Shown in pieces: positions 40,612 to 49,770 of a stretch of DNA of 64,000 nucleotides. Source of the stretch: an uncultured Lachnospiraceae bacterium (GTDB taxonomy: Bacteria > Bacillota > Clostridia > Lachnospirales > Lachnospiraceae). Position numbers and translations under genes: made by a program. Numbering within the stretch: the first letter of the stretch is position 1; every line of letters starts with the position of its first letter. A model generated the notes under the pieces. The model ran no database searches. It saw nothing but the letters and a program-made list of their open reading frames with translations, and was not told the origin of the DNA. Location: contig CAJUBE010000001.1 of the NCBI GenBank assembly GCA_910584725.1, forward strand, positions 62,001-126,000. The letters run 5' to 3'.

Positions 40612-43008
40612 TTATACCGTCAACGTGCTCTCGGACCATGCCACGAAGCACATTCCCGGCTCCGTCTCACTCACCGCTTCCGTCTCCGCCAGCATACCGA
40701 CACGATACTCTCCCTGCGCCAACTCTTCCCGCCGCAGACGCAGAACAAATCCCGCAAGCCCGACATTGTTTTCATGCGGCAGGATCGCCTCCACATCCGC
40801 CCGATGCCAGTCCGCCGGAACCGCCAGATAACCTGCCCCGTCCGCTCTCTGCAAAATCACTCTGCGCCCGAAGGCCGCGTTGTCGGCGCCGGGAATATAA
40901 CTCCATCCCATCACCCACACGATATCCGGCTCGTCAGCCAGTATCTTGTGCTGGGGTTCGGCCAGATCCACCGTCAGCTTTAATACACCTCTCCCGGCCT
41001 TTTTCAAAAGCTTGCGCAGGGCAGGCTTTGACAGGAAGGACGCCTCCTGTGTGCAGAGGTGATCCTCGTGGGGGAACTTGTAATTACACATGTAATTTGA
41101 CGCGTTGTCAATCAAATCTTTGTGATAAAAGGGGTCTTTCCCGCGAAGCTGCGGATGTTTCTCATAAAGCGCTTCCTTCTCCGCCAGCAGCCTTTCCCAC
41201 TTCCCCTCGTTCTGCTCGTCCAGACCGCGGCTTAAGGACTCATGATGCCAGAGAATCGCGTCGTTTCTCTGCACGTTGACATAGCCCGCCTCCAGCAGCT
41301 TAAAGCAGAAATCCACGTCATTGTAAGCCACCGGCAGACTCTCATCCAAACCGCCCACCTTCTCATATTTTTTCCGGGAAACCATCAGACAGGCCGCCGT
41401 CACCGCCGCCACATTGTAGGTAACCCGGTTTCTCCCAAAATAATAATCCTCCTCGTCCGGAAAAGTAATCAGCTTATGGGATGGGCCGATTTTCAGGTTG
41501 GTAACGCCCGCGTGCTGAATATTTTCCGTACCCGCATACCACAGCTTCGCCCCGACGGCCCCCACATGGGGCAGCAGAGCCTGTCCCGCCATACGCTCCA
41601 GCCAGCTCCCCTCGATGATTTCCATGTCGTCGTTCATCAGGAGGAGCAAGTCTCCCTTCGCCTTCTTCTCACCCAGATTACACATTTTTGAAAAATTGAA
41701 GGGCATCGGCTCATAAATATAGGTAAAGCCGTAAATTTTCTGCAGCGCCTCCATCTTCTCCCGGTTTTCCTCGCTGCTGCCGTTATCCACCACAATCCAC
41801 TCATAAAAACGGTACTGCGTCTTTCTCTTGAAGGAACGCAGACATTTCTCCAGCACCTCGGGATGATCTTTGGACGGAATAATCACGGACACCACGCGGT
41901 GCGGCGCAATCGCCATATTTTCACTTCCCGACCGGGTGCACCGCTCCGTGCCGGAAACGGACGTGTCGTAGAGCAGATGGTAAATATCCGGATCTGCCCC
42001 CTGCCGCAGCACACCGCGGCCGCCTCTGCGTAACAGCATATCCTCCTTGAGCGTCACATATTTGGCGGACGCCCCCGTCAGAAAACGCCCCTCGGCAAGT
42101 TCCTTTTTCAAACACGCCTGTGCCCGGGCAAACTGCTCCTCCTCCGATCTGTTCTTTCCTGCCGGGTCAAACTCCTCCTTTGGCAGACAATACCTCCTAT
42201 GATAAAGGATGGAATCCAGATGGCCGATCATCGCCCGTCTTCTTCCAAAGCGCCCCTGCGAAAGCTCCTCAATTTTCTCCTCCAGACGCAGACAGAGCTC
42301 ATAAAACCCGAGATCCGGATCTTTCATGCTCACCATCCGATAACTCATGCTGTCAAGCACACCGACCCGGACTGCCACAAAATGCCCCCAGCATTGGAAA
42401 GCGAGAAGCGTATCCGGGGAATAAGCCGGTTTCAGCCACGGCTCCATCCGCTTCGTCAAATCCTCCCAATAAAAATCTTCATCCGCGTAAGCGAGAAGAC
42501 AATTCTCATTTTTTTTAAAATAAGCCCGCACCTCGGAAAATACATAAGGCGCAAGCAGACCGTCGCCATAGGTCAGAATACGGACGTCCGTCTCCGGCAC
42601 CACAATTTCCCGAAATCCCTGTACCGCAATCGGCTCGGGAAGTTCAGTAACGCCCGTTCTTTTATCTTCACACTCCGCAATCCATTGCAGATAGGGATTC
42701 GACTGCCTCCAAAGAGTCTCCTCATAAACATGCCTTCTCTCCTCCGAAGCCTGAATCCCTGACAGCATCTCTTCCGAAACCGTCACTCCTCTCATCCGGC
42801 CCGCGGCGCGCCGCAGGGGAGCCGACGCTTTAACCGCCATCCTGTATAACGGATTGGAACAGATACGATTCAGATTATCCTGCAGATCCGCCTGCCGTCT
42901 CTCCGCATCCGCAATGTGTCCGGCCATCTGGGTATTCTTTTTTTGTTCCTCCTCATAGGCCGCCTTATAGTAGGCCACCCAGTCGCAGTTGTTTTTCTGA
43001 ATGCTCAT
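40612..43008 (-). CDS. Large family 2 glycosyltransferase with extra domains
   Basis: A 798-residue protein. The N-terminus is a coiled segment ending in NPLYRMAVKASAPLRR, the same type of lead-in as in the neighbouring enzyme. Residues about 130-330 look like a degenerate GT domain (CLLAYADEDFYWEDLTKRME). The active GT2 domain (about 370-640) has VSVIIPSKDHPEVLEKCL, VVDNGSSEENREKM, the DXD in LLLMNDDMEIIEGSW and AYNDVDFCFKLLEAGYVNV. A C-terminal beta domain of about 110 residues follows. Its ATG overlaps the stop of the methyltransferase gene (TGATG). Confidence 0.86.
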   Translation of the reverse strand: MSIQKNNCDWVAYYKAAYEEEQKKNTQMAGHIADAERRQADLQDNLNRICSNPLYRMAVKASAPLRRAAGRMRGVTVSEEMLSGIQASEERRHVYEETLWRQSNPYLQWIAECEDKRTGVTELPEPIAVQGFREIVVPETDVRILTYGDGLLAPYVFSEVRAYFKKNENCLLAYADEDFYWEDLTKRMEPWLKPAYSPDTLLAFQCWGHFVAVRVGVLDSMSYRMVSMKDPDLGFYELCLRLEEKIEELSQGRFGRRRAMIGHLDSILYHRRYCLPKEEFDPAGKNRSEEEQFARAQACLKKELAEGRFLTGASAKYVTLKEDMLLRRGGRGVLRQGADPDIYHLLYDTSVSGTERCTRSGSENMAIAPHRVVSVIIPSKDHPEVLEKCLRSFKRKTQYRFYEWIVVDNGSSEENREKMEALQKIYGFTYIYEPMPFNFSKMCNLGEKKAKGDLLLLMNDDMEIIEGSWLERMAGQALLPHVGAVGAKLWYAGTENIQHAGVTNLKIGPSHKLITFPDEEDYYFGRNRVTYNVAAVTAACLMVSRKKYEKVGGLDESLPVAYNDVDFCFKLLEAGYVNVQRNDAILWHHESLSRGLDEQNEGKWERLLAEKEALYEKHPQLRGKDPFYHKDLIDNASNYMCNYKFPHEDHLCTQEASFLSKPALRKLLKKAGRGVLKLTVDLAEPQHKILADEPDIVWVMGWSYIPGADNAAFGRRVILQRADGAGYLAVPADWHRADVEAILPHENNVGLAGFVLRLRREELAQGEYRVGMLAETEAVSETEPGMCFVAWSESTLTV

Positions 43009-45152
43009 CAGTTAAACAATCCCCTTTTCTGCAAATGTTTCATGGTTTCCGCCGGCACCGGGGTTATCTCCATAACCGCCTCCAGATGATTTTCTTCCTC
43101 CGAAGACAGACCCCAGAGCGAGAGTGTGATATTCGGATCCTCCGTGGGAAAAGCGTAGGTATCTTCCCCGATCTTAAATCCGTTCATCTGAAGCTGCTTT
43201 CCCTTAAGTGGAATCTCCGCGCCGTTCCAGCTGATTTTCTTTATATAAATCACACAGGCACGGCTGCCGGGATCAATCCGCACCGCGCTTCTTCCCCTTG
43301 CGATGCGCACGGAAACCTCCACCGTTCCCTCCCCTGTGCGCAGAATCTGTTCTCCGTCCTCATCAGGGAAGAAAGACTGCTCCTCCAGAAATCCCTTCCC
43401 GGTATCCTCATAGATCTGTATGCGGCTGTCTGCAGGTTTATTTTCTAACCCCTCGCAGAAATCCGCCAGCCTGTAAACGGGTTGTCCAATGGCCTCCCGA
43501 ATCTCCGCCATGGAAAGGCGTTTCCCTGTCACATATTTCTGAAACTTCATCTCCTGCCTGCGGTACTGCTCCGCCTCGGCCGGGTCGATTTTCAACTTCT
43601 CCATTATCAAATCAGGGTTTAATCCGTTCCTTTTTTCATCCTCCAGCAGATAACAGTAGAGCGCACGGAAGGCAATTTCTCTCGTCTCAATGGTCTTGTC
43701 AAAGGTCCATTCGCAGTCGATCAGTCCCCACTTTTCCTCGTTTAAATAACGAGTGATTTCATTTTCACAATTTCGGTCATCCTTTTCGTCACACCCGTTA
43801 CTTCCCTGTGGAATCAACAGATTTGCAAAAATCATGTCGTAATCCGCGATCTCCTTCTCCTCACCCCACGATATCCGTTTCAAGTACTCATCGAAAAGAC
43901 TGTGAAACCCTTCCAGATCATTTTTCTCCAGCCGCTCATCCAGAATTTCTTCCAGCGTCCTGCCTTCCAAAAATTTAATCGTGATATAAGGTGCGCCGTC
44001 CGCCGATCTTTCCAGCTTACATTCATTGACATTCAGGAGACTGCCCTCATACCGTTCGGCCAGTTTCTCACAAGCCGAAACCGTGGTTTCGATATGGGTC
44101 CACGCCGCTTTTGATAACGGATGTTTTTCTATTATTCTGCCAAATCCCGTCGCTCTCTGCAGCGTTTTGATCTGAAACTCTTCCCTTCTGTCGTTGGAAT
44201 ACTTCACATATTCTTCCGACAGCGCCGGCCCCAGCAGCAGCATATAGGAATTGGAAAAGAGAGGAAACTGCCCCTCCTTCAGTATCGTGTCAAAAACCCG
44301 CTTTTCGTCAAAGAGCTGCATCCTGTCACGGTCAAAATTACGCATGTTATTTGATAGTTCTCCGCGCTTCGGCAGTCTCCTGTCGGAATAGAGGGTCGTC
44401 ATAAACTTATAGTCCGGATAAGGATAATACATCTGCGCCTCAGAAAAGCCACAGCGTTTTGCGATTGCCACCAGCCCGTCCTTCGTGAAGGTGCGCACCA
44501 CGCCTCCCTCCGGATAGTCCTCTATCCCGCCAAAATATGTGCCCAGATGATCTTCCCGGCAGCCAGCCCAATACTTTAATCCAAATTTGTTCTCTATAGC
44601 GATGGCGATATGTCCCCCGGGCTTCAAATGCTTTTTGATAATCCGCAGGAAATCATCATAGGGTGCCTCGGAACCGATATACGCCTGCGCATACTCAAAG
44701 ACACCAATCAGGCAGATATAATCGTAATCTTCCGGGAGCTCCGGCTCCACATCCTGAAAATTCCCTACATGGATCGTCACATTGTCCGCCTCCATATGGC
44801 GGTACGCGTTTATCATACTCCGCTTTTTGGACAGCTCCACACAGGTCACTTCCCCTGCCCGCCTCGACAGCGCTCCCGTGATCGCGCCGCATCCCGAGCC
44901 CACCTCCAGCACCTTCATGGCGCGGTTAATCGGCAGCCATTCCACGATATTCTCCCGCAGCGGCGAAAGGTGATACAGAATCTCCCAGCTCTTCCGCTCC
45001 TCAATAATCTTCCGGTACTCCACCTCCGCGCAGTCTCTCGCAATCGCGAGAAGCTCGTCCTCAATCTCCCCGTCGCAGTACAGATCTTCCCCAGGATATT
45101 TTGTTAAATCCAGTTTTATTTTCCCGATCCATTCTGTTTTATCTTCCGCCAT
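43008..45152 (-). CDS. Methyltransferase-kinase-like protein, WbdD-like architecture
   Basis: A 714-residue soluble protein. Residues about 60-250 form a class I SAM methyltransferase: motif I MKVLEVGSGCGAITGALS, then VTCVELSKKRSMINAYR, YDYICLIGVFEYAQAYIG and HLKPGGHIAIAIENKFGL. Residues about 330-500 resemble a small-molecule kinase of the aminoglycoside-phosphotransferase/WbdD sort: a glycine loop region, FLEGRTLEEILDERL, DYDMIFANLLIP at the catalytic loop and WGLIDCEWTFD at the metal site. A beta-rich C-terminus follows. In enteric O8/O9 systems the methyltransferase-kinase WbdD caps the polymer so that Wzt recognises it; the neighbouring wzt makes that role likely here. I chose ATG 45152 (GGAAAGGAA upstream). 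Confidence 0.72.
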   Translation of the reverse strand: MAEDKTEWIGKIKLDLTKYPGEDLYCDGEIEDELLAIARDCAEVEYRKIIEERKSWEILYHLSPLRENIVEWLPINRAMKVLEVGSGCGAITGALSRRAGEVTCVELSKKRSMINAYRHMEADNVTIHVGNFQDVEPELPEDYDYICLIGVFEYAQAYIGSEAPYDDFLRIIKKHLKPGGHIAIAIENKFGLKYWAGCREDHLGTYFGGIEDYPEGGVVRTFTKDGLVAIAKRCGFSEAQMYYPYPDYKFMTTLYSDRRLPKRGELSNNMRNFDRDRMQLFDEKRVFDTILKEGQFPLFSNSYMLLLGPALSEEYVKYSNDRREEFQIKTLQRATGFGRIIEKHPLSKAAWTHIETTVSACEKLAERYEGSLLNVNECKLERSADGAPYITIKFLEGRTLEEILDERLEKNDLEGFHSLFDEYLKRISWGEEKEIADYDMIFANLLIPQGSNGCDEKDDRNCENEITRYLNEEKWGLIDCEWTFDKTIETREIAFRALYCYLLEDEKRNGLNPDLIMEKLKIDPAEAEQYRRQEMKFQKYVTGKRLSMAEIREAIGQPVYRLADFCEGLENKPADSRIQIYEDTGKGFLEEQSFFPDEDGEQILRTGEGTVEVSVRIARGRSAVRIDPGSRACVIYIKKISWNGAEIPLKGKQLQMNGFKIGEDTYAFPTEDPNITLSLWGLSSEEENHLEAVMEITPVPAETMKHLQKRGLFN

Positions 45153-45330
45153 ACCCTGTTCCTTTCCATCCGCCGCCACGGAATCTCTTTTTTTACAATT
45201 CACCCCTTATTTCCAAAGTCGGCTTATTTCCTATATTTATACCATGTGCTATTCTATTTTCTCCATAAAATAACACTCATAATTCGTCTCACAATGACTG
45301 ATACTATTCCGACGCACCATGATCTGCTTC

Positions 45331-46644
45331 CTATTTTACGGTAACCGTCGAGTTCATATCGTAAAACCCGACCGTATCCTTGTCCGAGATCACCGTCACG
45401 CTCAGCACATCATACAGCCTGTGGTACACTGTGAAATCGTCCTCCTCATACCCGGTCACCCCCAGCGAGAGCAGGTAATCTCCTCCCTGCAGGTTCATCT
45501 CCTGGGTAAAGGTGATCTCCTTCGTGTCCCCTGCCTCCACGGAGTCCAGGAACGCCTTCTCAAACATGGTGTTGGTACCCGTGATCTCCGTGCCCCGCAC
45601 ATTTTTGATGGTGAACGCAAAAATAGGCGCGGCAATCCGTTCCATCATCTCCACGCGCATGTGAATGGAGAAGGTGCCGCCCTTTAAAATGGTGGCGGTT
45701 CTCGTCCCCTTTTCATCCGTAATATAGTATTCCGTAATCTGCGCCTTTTTAGAACCATACTCCAGAAGGTCAGGATTCTCGGCTGTTCCGTCCTGCTGCC
45801 GGCCATCCAGCTTGCTGCCGTCCACGCCCTTCGCCGCCATCGCCCGAAGCTGCTCGTCGTCCAGCAGACGCTCTCCCTCCGATTCGGGCGGCGTGTACTG
45901 CCCTACAAGCACCTGCTTGTAGGTGTCTATCATCTGCTTGGGCGCACCCTCCCCCAGCTTGACACCCTGATTTAAGAGCACCACCCGGTCACAGTATTTG
46001 CTGATGCTGCTCAGGTCATGGCTGACAAAAACGATGGTCTTGCCCATCTCCTTAAACTCTTCAAACTTGTGATAGCATTTGGCCTGGAAAAAGACATCGC
46101 CCACCGAAAGCGCCTCGTCAACAATCAAAATCTCCGGGTCAATGTTGATGGCGACCGCAAAGGCCAGCCGCACGAACATGCCGCTGGAATAGGTTTTGGC
46201 CGGTTGGTACACATAGTCCCCGATATCCGCAAAAGCCAGAATTTCATCCAGCTTTTGATCGATCTCTTTCTTGGAAAAGCCGATCATCGTACCGTTCAGA
46301 TAGATATTTTCAATGCCGTTGTATTCCATATTAAATCCGGCGCCCAATTCCAGCAGGGCAGAGATGCGCCCGTTGACCTCCACCTCGCCCGCCGTCGGTG
46401 AAAGAACACCCGTTATTATTTTCAGAATCGTGGATTTACCGGAACCGTTGGTGCCGATAATCCCCACGCACTCCCCCTGCCTTATGGTCATATTGACCCC
46501 TTTTAAGGCCCTATGCTCCGTATGGTGCTTTCCCCGGCCGATATGCAGCGCTTCCTTAAGCCTGTCCGAAGGCTTGTCATAAAGCTTATACACTTTTTCC
46601 AGGTCCGTGACCTTAATCGCGATATCATTTTCCATTACTTCCAT
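45331..46644 (-). CDS. wzt: Polysaccharide ABC exporter, ATPase with cargo-binding domain
   Basis: A 437-residue ATPase. The nucleotide-binding domain has Walker A IIGTNGSGKST, signature YSSGMFVRLAFA, Walker B ILIVDEALSVGD and switch FVSHD. After about residue 250 a linker leads to a beta-sandwich C-terminal domain (about 300-437), the feature of Wzt proteins that recognise the finished, capped polysaccharide. Such domains accompany chain-terminating enzymes, as seen here with the adjacent methyltransferase-kinase gene. ATG 46644 follows AAAGGAAAAATT; it is separated from wzm by a large structured RNA. Confidence 0.93.
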   Translation of the reverse strand: MEVMENDIAIKVTDLEKVYKLYDKPSDRLKEALHIGRGKHHTEHRALKGVNMTIRQGECVGIIGTNGSGKSTILKIITGVLSPTAGEVEVNGRISALLELGAGFNMEYNGIENIYLNGTMIGFSKKEIDQKLDEILAFADIGDYVYQPAKTYSSGMFVRLAFAVAINIDPEILIVDEALSVGDVFFQAKCYHKFEEFKEMGKTIVFVSHDLSSISKYCDRVVLLNQGVKLGEGAPKQMIDTYKQVLVGQYTPPESEGERLLDDEQLRAMAAKGVDGSKLDGRQQDGTAENPDLLEYGSKKAQITEYYITDEKGTRTATILKGGTFSIHMRVEMMERIAAPIFAFTIKNVRGTEITGTNTMFEKAFLDSVEAGDTKEITFTQEMNLQGGDYLLSLGVTGYEEDDFTVYHRLYDVLSVTVISDKDTVGFYDMNSTVTVK

Positions 46645-46660
46645 AATTTTTCCTTTATAT

Positions 46661-46792
46661 ATGAGCATTGCCGCAGCTCGAATCCGCTTTGCTCCTTTTC
46701 GCTCGCAGGCTGTCGCCTTATCGAAATATGCACAGATAATAGCTTCCGTGCAAGCACGCGCTCTTATCTGCACATATTTCGGCAATGCTCAT
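46661..46792. repeat. Large inverted-repeat structure between wzm and wzt
   Basis: Outer stem ATGAGCATTGCCG 46661-46673 with CGGCAATGCTCAT 46780-46792, 13 bp and perfect. Inside is a long arm: the 18-bp stem 46722-46739 with 46764-46781, capped by CGTGC-AA-GCACG. The two stems share a CG dinucleotide, so they abut or compete. The element covers the wzm stop codon and ends 17 bases before the wzt start. Confidence 0.8.
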
Positions 46793-47823
46793 AGCACATC
46801 CGCAAAATGACTCCTGAGCCGCCTAAATACTAATGTCCCGATACAGAACATACTGATCGTAAATATCCAGAAATAGGTGGACGAGTAAAAGTGCTCCCAG
46901 AACCATTCCTCCTCAAAAATTGCGCTCCGATAACCGTTTACAATGTATACGAGAGGATTCAATTTGAAGAGCGTCTTCATGTTATCGCTGGGCAGCATCT
47001 TAATATTCCACATGATAGGCGTCGCCCACATGCCGATCTGGAGCGCAATGCTGATCACCTGCTGCAAGTCCCTGATAAAGACCACCAGCGCGCTTGTCAG
47101 GTAGCTCAGCGCCAGCACAAAAAAGATCAGGCACAGGCTGTAGTAGAGAAGCTGTAGGGTGTAAATGGTGGGCGTATAGCCGTAGCACACCGCCACCACC
47201 AACAGGATTCCCACAAAAAACAAGTGAATAAAGGTGGCCGCAACCACCTTTATAATAGGCAGAATGCTGATATTAAACACCACTTTTTTTACCAGATAAG
47301 TGTATTCCACGAGCGCCATTGTCCCCTGGGAGATCGCCTCGGAAAAATAGAACCAGGGCACCAGCCCCGCCATCAGATAGAGCACATAGGGCGGCGCTTC
47401 CCCGTCCGCCGCCACGAACTCCACCCTCGCCTGAAAGACCTTGTCAAACACAATCCAGTACATCAGCACCGTCACCACAGGCTGCGCTAACGCCCACACA
47501 ATCCCCAGATAAGAGCCCGCATACCGCTTCTTAAAGTCGTTTTTCGCCAGTTTCCAGATCAGTCCCCTGCTCTGGAAAAGCTCCACGGGAATCGTCACGA
47601 TTCTGTCATAGTAAATCGTAAATATCGTGCATGTAAAGGCCATCAGCACACAGCCGCTGACCTTTTTCATCTGCTCCGTCACCTGGTCGGCCAGCGGATT
47701 GTGGTGCGTAATAAGCACGGCAGCCAGAAGCAGACCCAGCCCCCAGAATATTGCTATCGCCGCGGACTTCGGGAACACTTTCTTCTTTGTGGAATTTTTC
47801 TCTGTCTGCTTCTTTTCTCTCAT
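46789..47823 (-). CDS. wzm: Polysaccharide ABC exporter, permease
   Basis: A 344-residue permease of the ABC-2 type. Two helices form an N-terminal hairpin (about 20-65), followed by the usual six-helix core; KNDFKKRYAGSYLGIVWALA marks the amphipathic connection before the core. It exports undecaprenyl-pyrophosphate-linked polymer together with Wzt. The extra N-terminal hairpin is longer than in many Wzm proteins. ATG 47823 follows AAGAAGGCG, 13 bases after rfbC. The stop codon is inside the inverted-repeat structure. Confidence 0.92.
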   Translation of the reverse strand: MREKKQTEKNSTKKKVFPKSAAIAIFWGLGLLLAAVLITHHNPLADQVTEQMKKVSGCVLMAFTCTIFTIYYDRIVTIPVELFQSRGLIWKLAKNDFKKRYAGSYLGIVWALAQPVVTVLMYWIVFDKVFQARVEFVAADGEAPPYVLYLMAGLVPWFYFSEAISQGTMALVEYTYLVKKVVFNISILPIIKVVAATFIHLFFVGILLVVAVCYGYTPTIYTLQLLYYSLCLIFFVLALSYLTSALVVFIRDLQQVISIALQIGMWATPIMWNIKMLPSDNMKTLFKLNPLVYIVNGYRSAIFEEEWFWEHFYSSTYFWIFTISMFCIGTLVFRRLRSHFADVL

Positions 47824-47836
47824 GTTATCGCCTTCT

Positions 47837-48391
47837 TTATTTTATGGAGATCGCGGAAAGCCCCTCCCACTTTTTATCCTTGTCGGACATCACAAGCTCC
47901 ATCCCCTCAGGGATGGGCCATTTGACCCCGATCTCAGGGTCGCTCCAGAGGATGCCGCCCTCATCGTTCGGATGATAAAAGTCTGTGCACTTGTAGGCAA
48001 ATTCCGCATAGTCCGACAGCACGAGAAAACCGTGGGCAAAATTCTTCGGAATAAAAAACTGCTTCTTGTTTTCCGCCGACAGCGTTACGCCGTGCCACTT
48101 GCCGTAGGTTGCGGAACCCGGCCGCAGATCTACCGCCACATCAAAGACCTCGCCCGCGATCACCCGCACCAGCTTGTCCTGCGGATAATTGATCTGAAAA
48201 TGCAGCCCGCGCAGCACGCCCTTCACGGACGAGGACTGGTTGTCCTGCACGAAAACCTGATCGATTCCCGCCGCCTTGTAATCCTCATAGTGGTAGGTTT
48301 CCATGAAATAACCCCTGTTATCGCCAAAAACCGTCGGGGTGATCACCTTTAAACCCTCGATTTCACAAGTCTCCACCGTTATTTTTCCCAT
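47837..48391 (-). CDS. rfbC: dTDP-4-dehydrorhamnose 3,5-epimerase
   Basis: A 184-residue cupin enzyme, third step of dTDP-L-rhamnose synthesis. Landmarks: FGDNRGYFMETYHYEDY, VFVQDNQSSSVKGVLRGLHF with the catalytic histidine, KLVRVIAGEVFDVAVDLR, and FAHGFLVLSDYAEFAYKCT. ATG 48391 follows GGAAAGGAATGAGGG. It stands between a GH25 gene and wzm. Confidence 0.95.
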   Translation of the reverse strand: MGKITVETCEIEGLKVITPTVFGDNRGYFMETYHYEDYKAAGIDQVFVQDNQSSSVKGVLRGLHFQINYPQDKLVRVIAGEVFDVAVDLRPGSATYGKWHGVTLSAENKKQFFIPKNFAHGFLVLSDYAEFAYKCTDFYHPNDEGGILWSDPEIGVKWPIPEGMELVMSDKDKKWEGLSAISIK

Positions 48392-48411
48392 CGTCCCTCA
48401 TTCCTTTCCAT

Positions 48412-49770
48412 CTAATCTTCACCCGTAGGTACATTTCCGATATCCCCGTTCACCACGCCGGAATATCCCGCCGCTCCTTTGGCGTGGTTGATCGAGGTGT
48501 CTATGTTCATATAACACAGGTTCAAATCCACATTCGTTGAAATGCCGTCCACCGTTCCTTTCGAGGTATACTGCCACATATGGTAGTAGTGTTCGTCGTA
48601 TGTAGGCGCATCCGCGTACTCCGCAAGCCAGATTCTATAGTCTGACAGTCGTGTCATATCTATCCTGTCATTCAGCCAGTTGCGGGAAGCATATACGCCC
48701 GTCTCATACCCCGCCGCCTCTATCGTCTGCAGGAACGCCCTGTGCGCTCTGGTGCGCTCGTCGCTGTCCAGTCCATCGGCGCGTCCTCTGCCTCCTGCGC
48801 TCTCGCTGTCGAGGAATACCGGATAATCCACATCATAATCCTCGATCAAACGGATCACCATGGACGCCTCCTCCACCGCTTCAATCTCGTCTAAGGCCTG
48901 CGTAAAGAAGTAAACGCCCACAGGAATACCCGCCGAGATGGCACCCTCTATGTTCTCCTTATATCTGGGGTCAATGACAAGCGCACCCGTGGACGCGCCA
49001 CGGTATCCACAGCGGATGATGGCGAACTCGACGCCCGCGTCCTTCACCGCCTCCCAGTCGATCTCCTGATTCCACTTGGACACGTCGATACCGAGCTTCG
49101 CGCTGCCGTTGTCAAACTGAAGCGCCGTATTCTCCGTGCCGTCCGCATCCTCCTCGGCGCCGTTGACCGCTTTATCCTCCTTCGCGGGATCAATATCGTC
49201 CTCGGTCAGCATCAGATACTCAATATTATCGAGCACACGATACTCGATATCCTGCCGCACCTGTATGGTTGTGATGGTGTTTGGCACGCGAAAGCCGTCC
49301 TTCTCATTGAGGGACACGCTGTACTCCCCGGAGCGCAGGCCGTCCACGTAGATCACGCCGTCCTCGTCGGTATCGGTGAACTCGCCCACATCCTGAATCG
49401 TGACGGTGAAGTCCGCTCCCGTCACCAGACGGCCCACACTGTCCACCACCATGATCCGCAGATCTTTGGACACAGAGCTCATGATCAGAGACACATTTCT
49501 GCCGGAATAGGATTCGATGCTCTTGAACTTCACTTCCGGGTCAAAGAAGGTCTCATCGCTCAGAAAAGCGGACAAATCGCCTCCTATCTGCCCGTTTTCC
49601 GTCTCCGCCTCTTCTTCCGGCGTCGATGTCTCCTCCTGTACCGGCTCCTCCTCCGCAAAGCCAAGCTTTTGCTTCACCATATCTAAATTCACAATGGCGA
49701 TCACCGCAAACACCGCCACAAATACGACGATCATGCAGGCCATCGCCCGTCTCATCCGCTTAGAGTCCAT
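48412..49770 (-). CDS. Membrane-anchored GH25 muramidase
   Basis: About 452 residues: a short basic start, one membrane helix (about 8-30), an acidic linker, a beta-sandwich domain (about 80-180, with VSKDLRIMVVDSVGRLVTG) and a C-terminal GH25 lysozyme domain (about 225-440). GH25 features: KLGIDVSKWNQEIDWEAV, FAIIRCGYRGASTG, GVYFFTQALDEIEAVEEA, the catalytic region DYPVFLDSESAGG and YHMWQYTSKG. It cuts the glycan of peptidoglycan, perhaps to make room for or attach the exported polymer. ATG 49770 lies inside the end of rfbA (11-base overlap), preceded by AGAGG. The big protein at 57.7 kb has the same layout. Confidence 0.9.
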   Translation of the reverse strand: MDSKRMRRAMACMIVVFVAVFAVIAIVNLDMVKQKLGFAEEEPVQEETSTPEEEAETENGQIGGDLSAFLSDETFFDPEVKFKSIESYSGRNVSLIMSSVSKDLRIMVVDSVGRLVTGADFTVTIQDVGEFTDTDEDGVIYVDGLRSGEYSVSLNEKDGFRVPNTITTIQVRQDIEYRVLDNIEYLMLTEDDIDPAKEDKAVNGAEEDADGTENTALQFDNGSAKLGIDVSKWNQEIDWEAVKDAGVEFAIIRCGYRGASTGALVIDPRYKENIEGAISAGIPVGVYFFTQALDEIEAVEEASMVIRLIEDYDVDYPVFLDSESAGGRGRADGLDSDERTRAHRAFLQTIEAAGYETGVYASRNWLNDRIDMTRLSDYRIWLAEYADAPTYDEHYYHMWQYTSKGTVDGISTNVDLNLCYMNIDTSINHAKGAAGYSGVVNGDIGNVPTGED

